From: Dromiciops gliroides
Lineage: Eukaryota > Chordata > Mammalia > Microbiotheria > Microbiotheriidae
DNA: 64,000 bases
Assembly: GCF_019393635.1 (NCBI RefSeq)
Contig: NC_057864.1
Coordinates: forward strand, 440,508,322 to 440,572,321
Direction: 5' to 3'
The position numbers were made by a program, and so were the translations under genes. Numbering within the stretch: the stretch's first letter is position 1; every line of letters starts with the position of its first letter. Below are positions 10,601 to 24,600 of this stretch, one piece after another. A model generated the notes under the pieces. The model was not told where the DNA came from, did not search any database, and worked only from the letters and a program-made list of their open reading frames with translations.

Positions 10601-13600
10601 AGATGGGGGTTTTATAGAGATTAAACCTCCAGGATCGAAGAAGACAAAGTCCGAACTGACAAAGATCTTCCAAAATCGGTATGTAGGAGTTTTAACAGGA
10701 TGGACCTAGAGATGAAGAACTGTGGGGAACAGGGAGATATGGAGCAAGGACTGCTGGGTGGACGTGCTCTGTAGTTAGGATCTGCCCTGCCCTCCTCTTC
10801 TTCGCTTCTTGTCTTTTTTTTTTTGGTAGGGCAATGAGGGTTAAGTGATTTGCCCAGGGTCACACAGCTAGTAAGTGTCAAGTGTCTGAGGCTGAATTTG
10901 AACTCAGGTCTTCCTGAATACAGGGCCAGTGCTTTATCCACTGCACCACCTAGCTGCCCCCTCCCCCTCCCTTTCTTAAAATGATAATGAAGATGAATGA
11001 GAGGAAAGGAAAGTTTGGCTTTGAATTAAAGAGGTTTTTTAGCAGAAGAAAAAAAAGTCTTGGGACAAATCAAAGCCTTGACTTCCTGCAGCTTTCCCAC
11101 CTGAAGTGGAAGAGAGGTAAGCCCCAAGGAGCTGTGGCTTCTGTTACCTTAAAGAGACCAGGATAGGGGCAGCTAGGTGGCGCAGTGGATAGAGCACCAG
11201 CCCTGGAGTCAGGAGGACCTGAGTTCAAATCCAGCCTCAGACACTTAACACTCACTAGCTGTGTGACCCTGGGCAAGTCACTTAACCCCAATTGCCTCAC
11301 AAAAGAAAAAAAAGAGAGAGAGACCAGGAACAATCAGGTGGGGAATTTGACAGGAACTCTGGGACAGGTGTTCCTAGACAGGCTCATGGAGGACATGAAA
11401 CCTCCACTGTAGCTGATAGACGGCACAAATAAGATCGATAAGAGACTGAGGAAGTTAAATCTGAGCACACTGATTTATTAGCAAGGCTAGCAGTTGCATA
11501 ACAAATCAGATCCAAGGCCCTCAGTAGGCACAAGAACCACCCAATGGCAATCATCAAAGCTTTCTTATAGTCAATAAAAAGGAACAAATCGTGATCTTGA
11601 GCAACAAAGACATTCCTTCTTATTGACTGTCTAAAGCATGACAATACCAAAGGGTAGCAACCACAAGTTATGTCAACTAACTACAGGTTGTCCCAGAACA
11701 TTTTGTGGTTGTACCATCTAATTTTCCAGAAATTATATGAACAAAATGTTTATTTATTTATTTAGTTAGTTTTAGTGAGGCAATTGGGGTTAAGTGACTT
11801 GCCCAGGGTCACATAGCTAGTAAGTGTCTGAGGCCGGATTTGAACTCAGGTACTCCTGACTCCAGGGCCGGTGCTCTATCCACTGTGCCACCTAGCTGCC
11901 CTGAACAAAATGTTTATAGAAATACAGAATTTTAAGTCACAGAATGGATGTTATTCACAAGATGGAATCATTTTGGTTCTTTCAATTCCCCGCTTTGATC
12001 CTTAGGAAATCTATTCCCTGTTGATGGCTTATCCATCTTAACTGTATAAAATTCATTGTCATTCAGATTCAATATTTTAGGCCATCATCAGATTATTAGG
12101 AATTAATTTTGGACAAGTTTTAGTATAATAAGTAACACAATGACTAACACAAAGCAAAATAGACACACATACACACACACACACACACACATATATGTGA
12201 GGCCTAGGACAGTGAGTGGCCATTTGATTATAGTTACCAAACCAAGAAGAGGGTCCCACTATAGGGCATCTGCATCTTGCTTAAACAACTGGATTTCTAA
12301 TATAACCTGTTGCATTTTGTGAAGACTTGTTACAATCTCTCCTGATTGATTAATATAGGAACAATAGGATTGATGATGGCAAGGGCTTTTCTCTGTGAAG
12401 CAGTAATGCGCTCTAAAACCATGTGACTTTGCATGACTATCTGGGCTTTACATGGTTTTGCTTCTATGGGAGGGGTAGCCAAACAGTGGCCAAACAACAT
12501 ATCATGTAATTCCCACCTTGGTCTGCTACACAGTTAAAATAGAGCAAATGAAAGTATATCAGGCCACTTTAGGTGGGTTTTGGCACAAAATTTACCAGCA
12601 AGGGTTTTAAGTTCTCTTGTTTATACTTTCAACCTGACCTGAATTACCAAGGTAACCAAGAAAACTCAGCAAACACAAACACCATGCTAAAGCACTCCAA
12701 TAACAATAACATCAGGTCTCCTTGTAACCTGGTAACACACTCCCAATATCCATTTTTTTTTTTTTTGCGGGGCAATGGGGGTTAAGTGACTTGCCCAGGG
12801 TCACACAGCTAGTAAGTGTCAAGTGTCTGAGGCCAGATTTGAACTCAGGTACTCCTGAATCCAGGGCTGGTGCTCCATCCACTGCACCACCTAGCTGCCC
12901 CCCCAATATCCATTTAATCAGCACATTTCATTGTGGGCTCCAGATGTCTTATGTAGACGTCTGGTTTCTGGAAACATCTTCCCTTGGACTTTCTGGAATA
13001 GGTCTCATTCTCAGGGCAGCTCTGAAGGAAGCTCCTCCTGGTAGATCTAGTTCCAGGGCATATGCCTTGGAGAGAAGCGGAGAGAAGAAAGTGAATAAGA
13101 GAGATGTGAAGGTAGAATGGAAAGGAGATTCTTAAGTAATTCTGCTAAAATCTGCCAGTAACAATACTATTATCTTTTCCACATCTTGATTCCCCATCGC
13201 AGTTTCACTATAGACTAGGTCAGCATAAGAGATTAAGTTGGAATTTGGGGAGTGTTTTGCAGAAGGCCAGCAGATGACACAAAGCCTATGACCAAATACT
13301 TTTAACTCAGATTTTACAATAAGGTATTAGAAACCTCCTATAAAAGAAAAAGAAAAAATTCAGACTTCTCTGTTACAAAGGGAAAGCCAAAAAAATTCAT
13401 GGATTTTCCAGATCTCTGGGATGCTGTGTTCCTAACCCCTGCTAGGCTCAGAATTAACCAGGTGGGAAAATTTCCTGTTCAGAAAGGAAAAATGACAAAA
13501 TTGGGGAAATGATTCAAGAGGCTCCTACCTCTTTCCATACTACAGTCAGCACCTTAACTTTCCCAGACTCAGACATCCACCTGTAGCAATTATTGTACTC

Positions 13601-15891
13601 CCTTTGAGCAGCACATAGCATTTCCTTTGAATGGTGGACTGTTGGCTTAATGACACTTCAAGCCTGAAATCAAAGCTTAGAACAACATCAAAAGATGGTC
13701 ACAAGATGAGGGGCAGCTAGATGGCGCAGTGGTAAAGCACTGGCCCTGAATTCAGGAGTACCTGAGTTCAAATCCGGCCTCAGACACTTGACACTTACTA
13801 GCTGTGTGACCCTGGGCAAGTCACTTAACCCCCATTGCCCAGCAAAAAAAAAAAAAAAAAAAAAACACCAAAGAAAAAAAACCAAAAAACAAAAGATGGT
13901 CACAAGAGATTTTAATTTAAATAGCAAAATTTCAGTAATCACAGCTTAGGGCTAGGTCATTATTTTTCTTATGTTTCAATGACAGTTAACAATGAGCCAA
14001 TATAAGGACATTTCATTTATCTTTCATTTATAAGTTAAGAATTATTATATTCTGGAGTTTCACACAAAATAAATACTAGTTTGCAATACAGTCAGTTATG
14101 TATTAAAGTGGAATCTGTTTATTAACAAACACTATCTCATAATTCTCATAAGTGATGGTTAGATACTCCTAGATGAAATCCTTTTGTCACCATAAACAAA
14201 CTTGTAAATTTCCCAACTTTGTCTGGGATGGGTCCTAGTTCCTCAAACTTCAATACTTAAGAATTTCACAACATGTGCTTATCAGGGCTGATCAGATGTT
14301 ATGACCCAGGCAAGTAAGGAAGTCTGTCACAGACTAGGCTAAAGAGGATTTTGTTAATTTTGTCTCCCAGCAGGAAATTATTCACTTTAAAGCAAACACA
14401 CTGGATTCAATATTACTTGGGTATATTTGCTTTAAAGTCAATAACAGTTATGAATGAAGAGGCAAGAGACTGAGATTTAACAGTTTTCAAACATTTCAGT
14501 CACATTATTTTATTTTATTTAATTATTTATTTATTTACTGTGGGGCAATGAGAGTTAAGTGACTTGCCCAGGGTCACACAGCTAGTAAGTGTCAAGTGTT
14601 TGAGGTCAGATTTGAACTCAGGTCCTCCTGAATCCAGGGCTGGTGCTTTATCCACTGTGCCACCTAGCTGCTGAAATCATAATCTAACAGCATCAAGATG
14701 AAAGAAATTACTTTTCTAATGGCATTTCTGAAGTAATGGTTTTTCAAATTTCACACACAAAAAAAGTATAAACAGTACTTACTAAGATTTATATCATCCT
14801 TTCCATGTGCCAGGTACTATGCTAAGCACTTTACAATCATAAGATCCTGGGAGGTAGGTGTTATTATTATTCTCCCCATGACTTTTTCTTTCCCAAAGAA
14901 CCAAATAAATTACTTTTGTCTTCTTAACCTAATCCCAGCAGACACCTTAAGAGGTGAACCAAGAATACATCCCACCTTACCTTGAGGCTTTCCATTTGTA
15001 ACCCTGAGAAGGTCAAAGAGGGTCTATAGTAGAAAGAACTATATTTTGTTTAAAGGATGCTCAAATTTCTATGAAGGCCTTTAGCATAACTATTTACACC
15101 AGACCAAAGAAAAGAATATCTTTTTCACCAGTCAGTTTGCTTTCGTTAAGACCTATGAGTTTTCTTTTGTAATCCTAAATTGATTGGTGGAAGGAGGTAC
15201 TGAAGAAGATATTAAGTATTTGTCAAAGGCATTTCTCTAAAAGTTTCTAAAATATTTCACATCTCAATGGAATCAAACCTTCTGAAACCCCTTTCCAAAC
15301 TCTAAATTCTTTTCTTCACTTAAACCTCCACTCACAGGATCAATACGAGGGCACTTTTTTTGGGGGGGGGGTGAGGCAATTGGGGTTAAGTGACTTGTCC
15401 AGGGTCACACAGCTAGTGTCTGAGGCTGGATTTGAATTTAGGTCCTCTTGAATCCAGGGCCAGTGCTTTATCTACTGCGCCACCTAGCTGCCCCGCTCCA
15501 CCTTTCTTTAGCCTTCCACCTATTTTCCTCTTTCTCAAACCTCTCTTTTTATGGCCAAGAAAGAGTTAATAATAGGCAGTACTTAAGTGCTGAAGAAACT
15601 AAAATTGTAAACTGCTTTCTCTAATTAGTAAAATCACCTTCCTTCCTTGCAATAAATCTATCGCTCTCCTGGGAAAGAATAATAAGAGATCTAAGTGCTG
15701 TTCTCATGTAACTTTCACAAAGTTTTATTAACTAACATTTCAGTTACACTTATGACAATGCCATAAATTCCTGCAGATTGGTAACAAAGATTCCTTTACT
15801 TCTTTTCTGTGTCTCTTCTCTTCCTCCCCAATGTAGCCAGACTATGAGGGAGGGGGAGAGAGAGAGAGAGGGAGAGAGAGGGAGAGAGGGG

Positions 15892-15961
<70 letters not shown>

Positions 15962-18900
15962 AAGGGGGGGCGGGGGAGAGAGAACGAGCTCTTTCTGAAG
16001 ACTTTGAAAGTTCCTCAAAATTTTTTTCACTTTTTTTTTTTGCACTCTTTTTCCTTGGACTGATCAGGACACAGGAAGAAGTTGGTTTGATTTACACAAA
16101 ACACAGATAATACAGTAAGACAGAAATAAATCTACTTGCTGGCAAAGTTCCTCCCCTTCATCTCCCACTGAAACTACAATCAAAATGTCAGTGGGAAATA
16201 GGAAGGAATAAACCTTGTCAACAAAAGTCAGTGAGTGTGCACAATTTTGTAAAGACATTATCAAAGCCTTTAATTTGAAGAAATTGAAAGTCCTTTCTTT
16301 GAACCAGATCAGGGACCCATCTGGATTTTTAAAAAATATATTTTAGGGGTAGCTAGGTGGCGCAGTGGATAAAGCACTGGCCCTGTATTCAGGAAGACCC
16401 GAGTTCAAATCCACCCTCAGACACTTGACACTAGCTGTGTGATACTGGGCAAGTCACTTAACCCTTACTGCCCCGCACCAAAAAAAAAAAAAAATTAAAA
16501 AATATATCTTTTAGACCAATCTTTTTTTGTTTGTGTTTGTTTTGGTTTTTCGCAGGGCATTTGGGGTTAAGTGACTTGCCCAGGGTCACACAGCTAGTAA
16601 GTGTTAAGTGTCTGAGGCCGGATTTGAACTCAGGTCCTCCTGACTCCAGGGCTGGTGCTCTATCCACCGCGCCACCTAGCTGCCCCATGACCAATCTTTA
16701 CACAATATAAGAGCTCTATTTTTAGTCATCCCCTTTTGAATGGAAAGTTTCCTTTGCTTCCAGACCAATAAGAAATCCATTAAGGGGGTGTCAATGTGAA
16801 TCCTATATGGTTCTAGACCAGATTTCACACAATTTAATAGCATGCTTTAAAAAAAAATCATTCTAGGTTGAACTGGGAGCTTCCCCTGGTCCCAAGATAT
16901 TTGAAATTTTTCCAGGGGGTTCCCTGCAGAATTCCCTTTGGCATGCTACTACCAACTGTATCCCATTATTGCCTTAAGTGCCTTCCCTTGGCTTTATTCC
17001 TTTAAGGGACTCCCCCATTAATGTAGAGGCTTACCTTAGCTTGGAAAATTGAGATTGACATCGAGGGGAAGTCCAACGTCCAAAACAGTCATCTTGGGAA
17101 AAGTCCTTTGGTGCAATGTAGGGAGTTCTGAGAGGCTGTCTCTGGCCAGGGTCTCTCTCTCTCAACTTCCTGGATGGCTCACCAAAACTGGAATAAAATT
17201 GATGAGACTGAGGAAGGGAAATCTGAGCATATTGATTTATTAGCAAGGTTAGCAGTTGCATAACAAATCAGATCCAAGGTCCTTCAGTAGTCACAAGGAC
17301 CCCGGATGACAGCTATCCGAGCTTTTTTATATTTAATAATGAGGAACAAATCAGGTTACATGATCTTGAGCAACAAAGGTGTTCTTCCTGACTGGGCAAT
17401 GTGTGACAGTACCAAAGGGTATTAACCATAAGTTATGCTAAGTAACCACAAGTTATCCCAGCACATTTTGTGATTTTACTATCCAATTTCCCAGAAATTA
17501 CTATGAACAAAACATTTACAGGAATACAGAACTTTAAGTCGCCAAATGGATGTGATTCATAAGATGGAGTCAGTTTGGTTCTTTCACAGATGAACGCTCA
17601 TTTATTTAATCTTGATTTTTTAAGTATGATTTGTAGGAGAGCACTGCTATCCTCTTCCCTTATTCTCCCAGGGCTCTGCCCCTTCCACCATTACCACTCC
17701 AAGACACTCATCAGACTCTTCCTCTTTCAGGGCAGAATACATCCGTGGGAAACATGGTGTGGATGTGGACGTTGAAGGAGCCTACACACGCAGAGATGGG
17801 CAGCTCATTGTCCACCTGGACTTGGACCAGAAGGTGGTATTGACTCTGAGGCTTCAGAATGGGGGAAGTTATCCAGTCACCCTGCTCCGCATCATTCCAC
17901 TTTGCCGGGTTTCCCAGTTAACATTCAAGTCAGAGATGCAAGAAGATATGCCGCTCACACTAAATCCTGGTGAGGGGAATGTGGTGGAAGGACTTCTGGA
18001 GTGGGACGAGGTCTCTGTTCTGGGGCAAGATTCTCAAGAGAGGACCCTCGATGGGGACGAGGTGATCTCGCAGAGAAGGGGCCATCTGTGTCTTAGGGAG
18101 AATGGCTTTCAAAGACAGGGTCTTTGGTTAAGAATGGGGTCTCACTGAGGGTGGATCCTATATGATTAGGAGGCCCTCTGTTGGGGGAAGGATCCCTTCA
18201 GAGTGCCCCCTCCTACATCCAAAATTTCCTCCCCCCCCCCAGGGAACTTTCATGAGCTCCATGTCCATTGTCAGACCACGTATGTAGGCTATTTTCCCGC
18301 AACGGTGCTATGGGAGCTGCAAGGACCTTTGGGGTCAAGGATCGAGGTACCAGGAATCTTCCGCATTGCCCGATTCCTTGCTGTGGTAGCCCGAAGCCCC
18401 CTGGCTGATCTGCTGAGTCCCACAGTTCCCTACCGCCGCAGCCGATTTACACCACACCCTGCTTTGACCAGCCGGGTAGAAGAGGGAGAGAGACCAGACA
18501 GGTAACAACATCCTCTCTGGGGACAAAGATTTCCCAACCAACTCCCTGTCTCCCAGGACAGGGAGAGCCCACAGTGGGTTGGGAGTCAGGTGTGGATTTC
18601 TGGCATCTAACATTTTCATGACCTCTTATGACTCTCTGGGTCTTAAAATTTTTCATTTTTAAAGTGGAGACAATAACTAACTAACAAATACTAACTGTGA
18701 TAGTGGGTTGGTGCAGGCAGTGGTTATTATAGGCAGCTTGTGGACCTGCAGAAAGGAAGACCCAAGTTTGAGATTTACTAGCTGTGTGACCTCTCTCAGT
18801 CTCAGATTCCTCCTCTAGAAAAGAGATCATAATTACACTTAACTCAGTGATGTTGGGGGTTGGGGGAGGCTCATGGGGAACAAATTAAGTGAAGTGCTTT

Positions 18901-21261
18901 GCAGACCTTACTACTTAGAAAGATTAAAGGAAGAAGCATGTGTGAAAGGATTCAAATGCTCTCGGAATCCTCAGTGGTTTTCTTATTATATCTTTTCCCT
19001 CATTCCTGCAGGGGTCAGGGGTTTGACCTGGAGATGACTTTGGGTCTTTCAAAGTACCACTGCCCGACCAACCTGAAGCAACTGCATCCACAACTCCTGA
19101 AATCAACCAGTAAATCAACCAGTTTCAGCCATCATAACGATGTGGCTAAGATCCAGTATGTACCTAACTCCCCCACCCCACCCTGTCTCAACTCCCCACC
19201 CCCCACCCAAGTTTATCCATTTAGCTTGGCTCAGCTTTGGTCTCCTCCCTAATTCACTCCCTCATGTACTCTCTTTCCCTGAAACCTTATTCTTCCCACC
19301 TCCATTTTTTCCCCTCTTAGTGGAATGGGTTGATTCCTTAGGAACCAATTGGGGAATAGCATGAAGAGGCCCAGAATAAACATGTCTGGTAGAGCTAAAA
19401 CGGAGGTATTTATGGAAAGACATGAAAAAGAATAGTATGGCACAAGAAGAAAGACAAGGATAGGTTGTAAGTGACAGCAGTGGAGGGGGTCCACCCAAAT
19501 ATCTAAGAGGGAAAAGCATGAAGCATAAAGGAGTTGGAGTATGGCTAAAGCTCCCGTTATGGAAAGAGCACAGGCCTTGCAGTCAGAACATCTGGGTTGA
19601 ATGTCCAGCTCTGCCAGCTACTAGCCTTCTTTGAGCCTCAGTTTCCCTTATCTCTAAAACTGGAATAATGATATAATAATGTGCCGTCTCAACTGGGTTG
19701 CTGAGAGTATCAGATGAGATCTTGTACAGAGCAAACCTTAAAGCCCCATGTAAACATAGGCTCTTGTTATTGGTGTTACCTCACCCTCCCTCCCAACTAT
19801 ATCCTTTTTGCTACTCCTCTACCATTTTCTTATGACCTGTGTGATCTTGATCAAGTCCCTTGGACTCCCTGGGCCTCAGTTTTCTCATGTATAAAATAAA
19901 GTTTGAATGAGGTGGTCACTTCCATTTTCTCTGATCCTGTAATCGAGCTCCTCTCCTCTTCCTCTTGTGCCAAAAGCTACCACTGGGAGAGGACAGGAGA
20001 ATATTGGGGGGAGAAGGTTGATCCATCCTGCCTTCCCTCCTAGAAACCGGCTGAAGACTCCGCTAAGTTGGAAGAATTATGAGGAGAAGTTTTGCCTGCT
20101 TCTACACCTAGAAGAGCTACAGATGGAGCAAGACATCCGCCGTTATGACCTAGAGGCTGTCCCCATGGTCTGGGACCCAAAGGACCGAGACCCCCCACTC
20201 CTTACCTTACAGGTCAGCAGAAAGTGGGGAGACAGAAAAGGGCGGCTTGGATCTCTGTCCTGGGGACAATCAGCCAGGATGAGAGAAAGTGCATTCATGT
20301 GTACTTAAGCACACTGAAAACAGAACACCATACTGACTAATCTAGAAACAAGTGTGGGATAATACACTGCATATAGTTGTGAAACAATGACTAAGGATGC
20401 ACAGAATCAAGGAGTTTGTAGGGACTGATAATGGGTAGAATCAGGGAGAATTTCATGGAGGGACTAAATTTTAGTAGGAATTTAAAGGGGGCCAGCTAGG
20501 TGGTGCAGTGGATAAAGCACCGGCCCTGGAGTCAGGAGGACCTGAGTTCAAATCGGACCTCAGACACTTGATACTTACTAGCTGTGTGACCCTGGGCAAG
20601 TCACTTAACCCCCATTGCCCTGGAAAACAAAACAAAACAAAAAGGAATTTAAAGCTCTGGAGCACAGAGGAAGAACAGCAGATGGTGTCAGAATCATTTG
20701 TTTGGCAGAGATACTGGAGTGGTTTGTCATGTTCTTCTCCAGCTCATTTGACAGATGAGGCAAAGAAGGTGTAGTGACTTGCCCAGGGTCACATAGCTAA
20801 GGAAGAGTCTGAAGCAGGATTGGAACTCATGAAGATGATGAGTCTTCCTGACTCTGGGTCCAGCACTCTATGCACTATGGCGCCACCTAGCTGCTCTAGA
20901 CAGAATCAGGATGGCCCTTAAAACAGAAAGATTCCGGAATGGTCAAGGAATGAGGGTGGCTTACCATATTCTGACTCCTTAAGATAGTTGTCCCTCAGCT
21001 CCCTTCCATAAAATCTTATGCCCCGATAGAGGGAAGAGTTCATAGTAGTGTGGTGCATAGAACTCAGGGAGACTCATCTTCCTGAGTTCAAATCCTGCTT
21101 CAGAATCTTCCTAGCTATGTGACCCTGGGCAAGTCATTTCACCCTGTTTGCCTCAGTTTCCTCATCTGTCAAATGAGTTAGAGAAGGAAATGGCAAACCA
21201 CACAAGTATCCTTGCCAAGAAAACCCTAAAAGGAGAGTCAGATATGACTGAAAGACGACTG

Positions 21262-21328
<67 letters not shown>

Positions 21329-23813
21329 CTTGGCATGTGATTGGATGGTGGTAGGACTTGGGAGAGAGGAGGAGCTGCTGGGAAGGGGTCAGTATAGAGT
21401 GGCATATCCCTAAGGCTCTGGGATAGAGGTGGTGGAGCTTACTCTCCCCAAACCACATCCTCTTAAGACAGTCATCTGGCTGTTCTCAGTGGGTACAACC
21501 CCACTACCATGCTTTCTCTCATCAGGTTCCTGGCGTCGCTGAGAACCGCCCTTCTGTGCTTCGAGGGGATCACTTATTTGCTATCGTCACCTCAGACCAG
21601 GGCCAGGATGTGATCACCTATAAGGGCTTTGTGCATCGGGTCGAGTTGGATCGGGTCAAGCTGAGCTTCTCTCCAGGGTAAGGGGGAAGGAAGGAGGTTG
21701 GGGGTGGGGGGAACCTGGCGTTAAATGGTGGGAATGGGAGCAGATGTTCTTTTCATCCTGGGGCTGGGGGAAGTGAGATGAGGGAAGTGGATGAAGTAAA
21801 GTTGGGGTGAGGGGGAATCTGGAGCTATAGCAAAGGTCTTTTTTTCTTAGCTCGAGGTCAGAGCTGGAGAAGGAGGACTCTTAAGAGCCCTAGATTTGGG
21901 GGAGGCCAGGTTAAGTCTGAGCTTCTCCATGGAGTTGTGGGAGTAATTTTTTTTTTTTTTTGCTGGGCAATTGGGGTTAAGTGACTTGCCCAGGGTCACA
22001 CAGCCAGTAAATGTTAAGTGTCTGAGGTCGGATTTGAACTCAGGTACTCCTGAGTCCAGGGCCGCTGCTCTATCCACTGTGCCATCTAGCTGCCCCGAGT
22101 AATATTTTTTTTTAAGTACTAGGAAAAACAAGAGGGAGGGAGTGTACTGCCCATCTCAATCTTGTGTGTTCCCCTGTCGCTTTCACCTTTCCCCAGACTC
22201 CTGAATCGGTTTGTGAATGGAATGACCTTCAAAGTGACCTTTACCTTCAACCGGCAACCGCTTCGGGTCCAACACCGGGCCCTGGAATTGGCAGGGCCCA
22301 ACATGCTGGAGCCGCTGCTGTTTCCTTCTTCCCCCCGTGGGATCCCTCTCTTGCCTCCCAAATTGCAACTTACGTGAGCCAGCTGGAGGGATACTGGAAG
22401 TGTTGAGTGATGGGGGATAAAGATGGGGGAAGGGCTAGAAACAGATGGGGAAATGGGGAGAGTGTGCATCAGGTGCAGGTTTGGAAGGAGCCGCCCTGCA
22501 AGTTTTCTAGCTCTGGAGCTGTTTGGCTCCGGTGGCCTTGGGGATGGAAGAGTCCATCTGAGGTATGATCCACCCCACACGCCTGCCCTCCTTGTCTTGT
22601 CTTTCCCCAAGGCTGTATGACCGGAATCTAGAGTCCAACCCTGAACAGCTGCAAGCAGTGAGGCATATAGTTCTGGGCACTTCCCGTCCCACTCCCTACA
22701 TCATCTTTGGGCCTCCAGGGACTGGAAAGACCGTCACCTTGGTGGAGGCTATTAAGCAGGTCAGGGTCCAGCAGAAACAATCTCTCCTCATCTATTGAAC
22801 TCTTTCTACCCAACACAACCAATTTTTCCCAAGACTTTGGCGCCCCCTCCAGGCCCCTGAAGTGTATGCCCTTGAACAAGCTACTGAAGGGGTTGTAATG
22901 GGGAGGGTGGTACCCTGTCCTGGACACATTCTCAGGATTTCAGGACACTGGTAAGGGTCCCATCCCTGATCTTCCCATCCCTTCCAAAGACACCCTCCCC
23001 TTCCCCTTCCAAAAAAAAAAAAAAGCTTACCAAATTTTAATTCTCCCATAGGTCATAGGGCAAATGTACCTTTGCCCTTGGGGGAACTCAGACCTGGAAA
23101 AATGTTTTTTAAAAAATGGATCTGTGCTCTCTCTTTCCCACTGGGGGTCTGGGGATGGGGAGTTTTTGAGGAATACTGCACCCCCAGGTGGTGAAGCACC
23201 TGCCAGATGCCCATGTGCTGGCTTGTGCCCCGTCCAACTCAGCTGCTGATCTGCTATGCAAGAACCTCCGGCCGCATCTGCCCAATTCCATCTACCGCCT
23301 CCTGGCACCCAGTAGGGACTTCTACTTTGTGCCTGAGGAAATCAAGGTGACTTGGGGTAGGGATGGGATTGGTGGTTGGTTGTGTAACCTCCTGGGAGTT
23401 TTATGAGATTTAAAATGAAGACTATAGGCTGACCATCTGGTCCAGTTCCTTTATTATATGGCTGAGGAACTGAGGCTCAGAGAGATTAGGTTTCTTCTTG
23501 TCTAGGTCACACAAGTAGTGGGTACCAGAGCCAAACATAAGGCAGAAAGCATCCATTCAGAGGAACTAGGAAATGAGAATTGGGAGACCCCATTGTGGGG
23601 TCAGTAGGGAAGATGCTAAGCTTGTTCTACTTGATCCTCTGTGTCCCCCCCCCCCCCCAGCCCTGCTGTAACTGGGACCCACAGAAAGGGATTTACGTTT
23701 ACCCTGCCAAGAAGAAGCTGCAGGAATACCGTGTTCTTATTACCACCCTCGTCACTGCCGCCAGGTAAAGCGCTTACATGCATGCATGCATGCATGCATG
23801 CGCGCGCGCGTGC

Positions 23814-23869
<56 letters not shown>

Positions 23870-24565
23870 AAGAGAGAGGGAAGAGGAGAGGGAGATGGAG
23901 ACGAAGAGGGAGAGAGTGCAGTGAGAGGCTGGTTGGTTGGGATAGGGTGGTCTTTGGCTGAAGCCTGACCCACCTGACAACCCCCCCCCCACCCCCGTCC
24001 AGGCTGGTCTCAGCTGAGTTTCCTCCCAGTCATTTTACGCACGTCTTCATCGATGAGGCTGGCCATGCTGTGGAACCTGAGAGCCTTGTAGCTGTAGCAG
24101 GTGAGGACAAGACTAGGGTGAAGTGAGGGGCTGTGCAGATAGGATGCAGAACCCTGGATGATGAGGTGAGAAACTCTCCCCTTTGCTTAGCTTTCCCCCA
24201 GAAAACCTCCCAGGTTTCACTCTTCTAGTGCCTCTATCCTCTCCAGGATTGCTGGCCATTAGGGATTCAGATAATCCAGGAGGACAACTGGTCCTGGCCG
24301 GAGATCCCCAGCAGTTGGGGCCTGTGCTCCGTTCCTCCCTCACCCAAAAACATGGGCTGGGTAAGTAGGGGTGGTTGGAAGAACATTTTAGTATTATGAT
24401 ATAGTGAAGATCTCAATGTGGGTGTGCCCTCTGATGATTCTGTAAATAAATGACCAGTATGACACTCAGGCTGCCCCTCTGCTATCCCCCACTCCTGCTG
24501 TGTCACTCTCCTAAGTGAAGTGACCCCAGATTCCTAGCCAGTGGTCATCTCAGCTGTACTTGGAA

Positions 24566-24600
<35 letters not shown>

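Larger units (their letters stand above)
11424..17586 (-). mobile_element. Endogenous retrovirus fossil in MOV10 intron 3, antisense
   Basis: Two related direct terminal repeats face the minus direction: one at 17189-17586 (5' LTR, about 400 bp, beginning TGAAAGAACC and ending ATTCCA in its own orientation) and one at 11424-11984 (3' LTR, lengthened by a SINE). A purine-rich tract abuts the 3' LTR at 11985 and a leader-like segment follows the 5' LTR. By eye about a fifth of LTR positions differ, so the copy is old, probably tens of millions of years. The 5.2 kb interior shows no long reading frame and is heavily decayed. At least seven SINEs have inserted (one in the 3' LTR, six inside), plus a (GA)n tract. 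Class is uncertain, perhaps ERV1-like. Confidence 0.8.

Noticed and set aside
15778-16110. 110-codon + strand open frame
   Set aside because: Arg-Glu repeats from translating the (GA)n microsatellite in the ERV interior.
22119-22610. 163-codon - strand open frame
   Set aside because: Shadow of MOV10 exon 9 and its flanking introns on the opposite strand.
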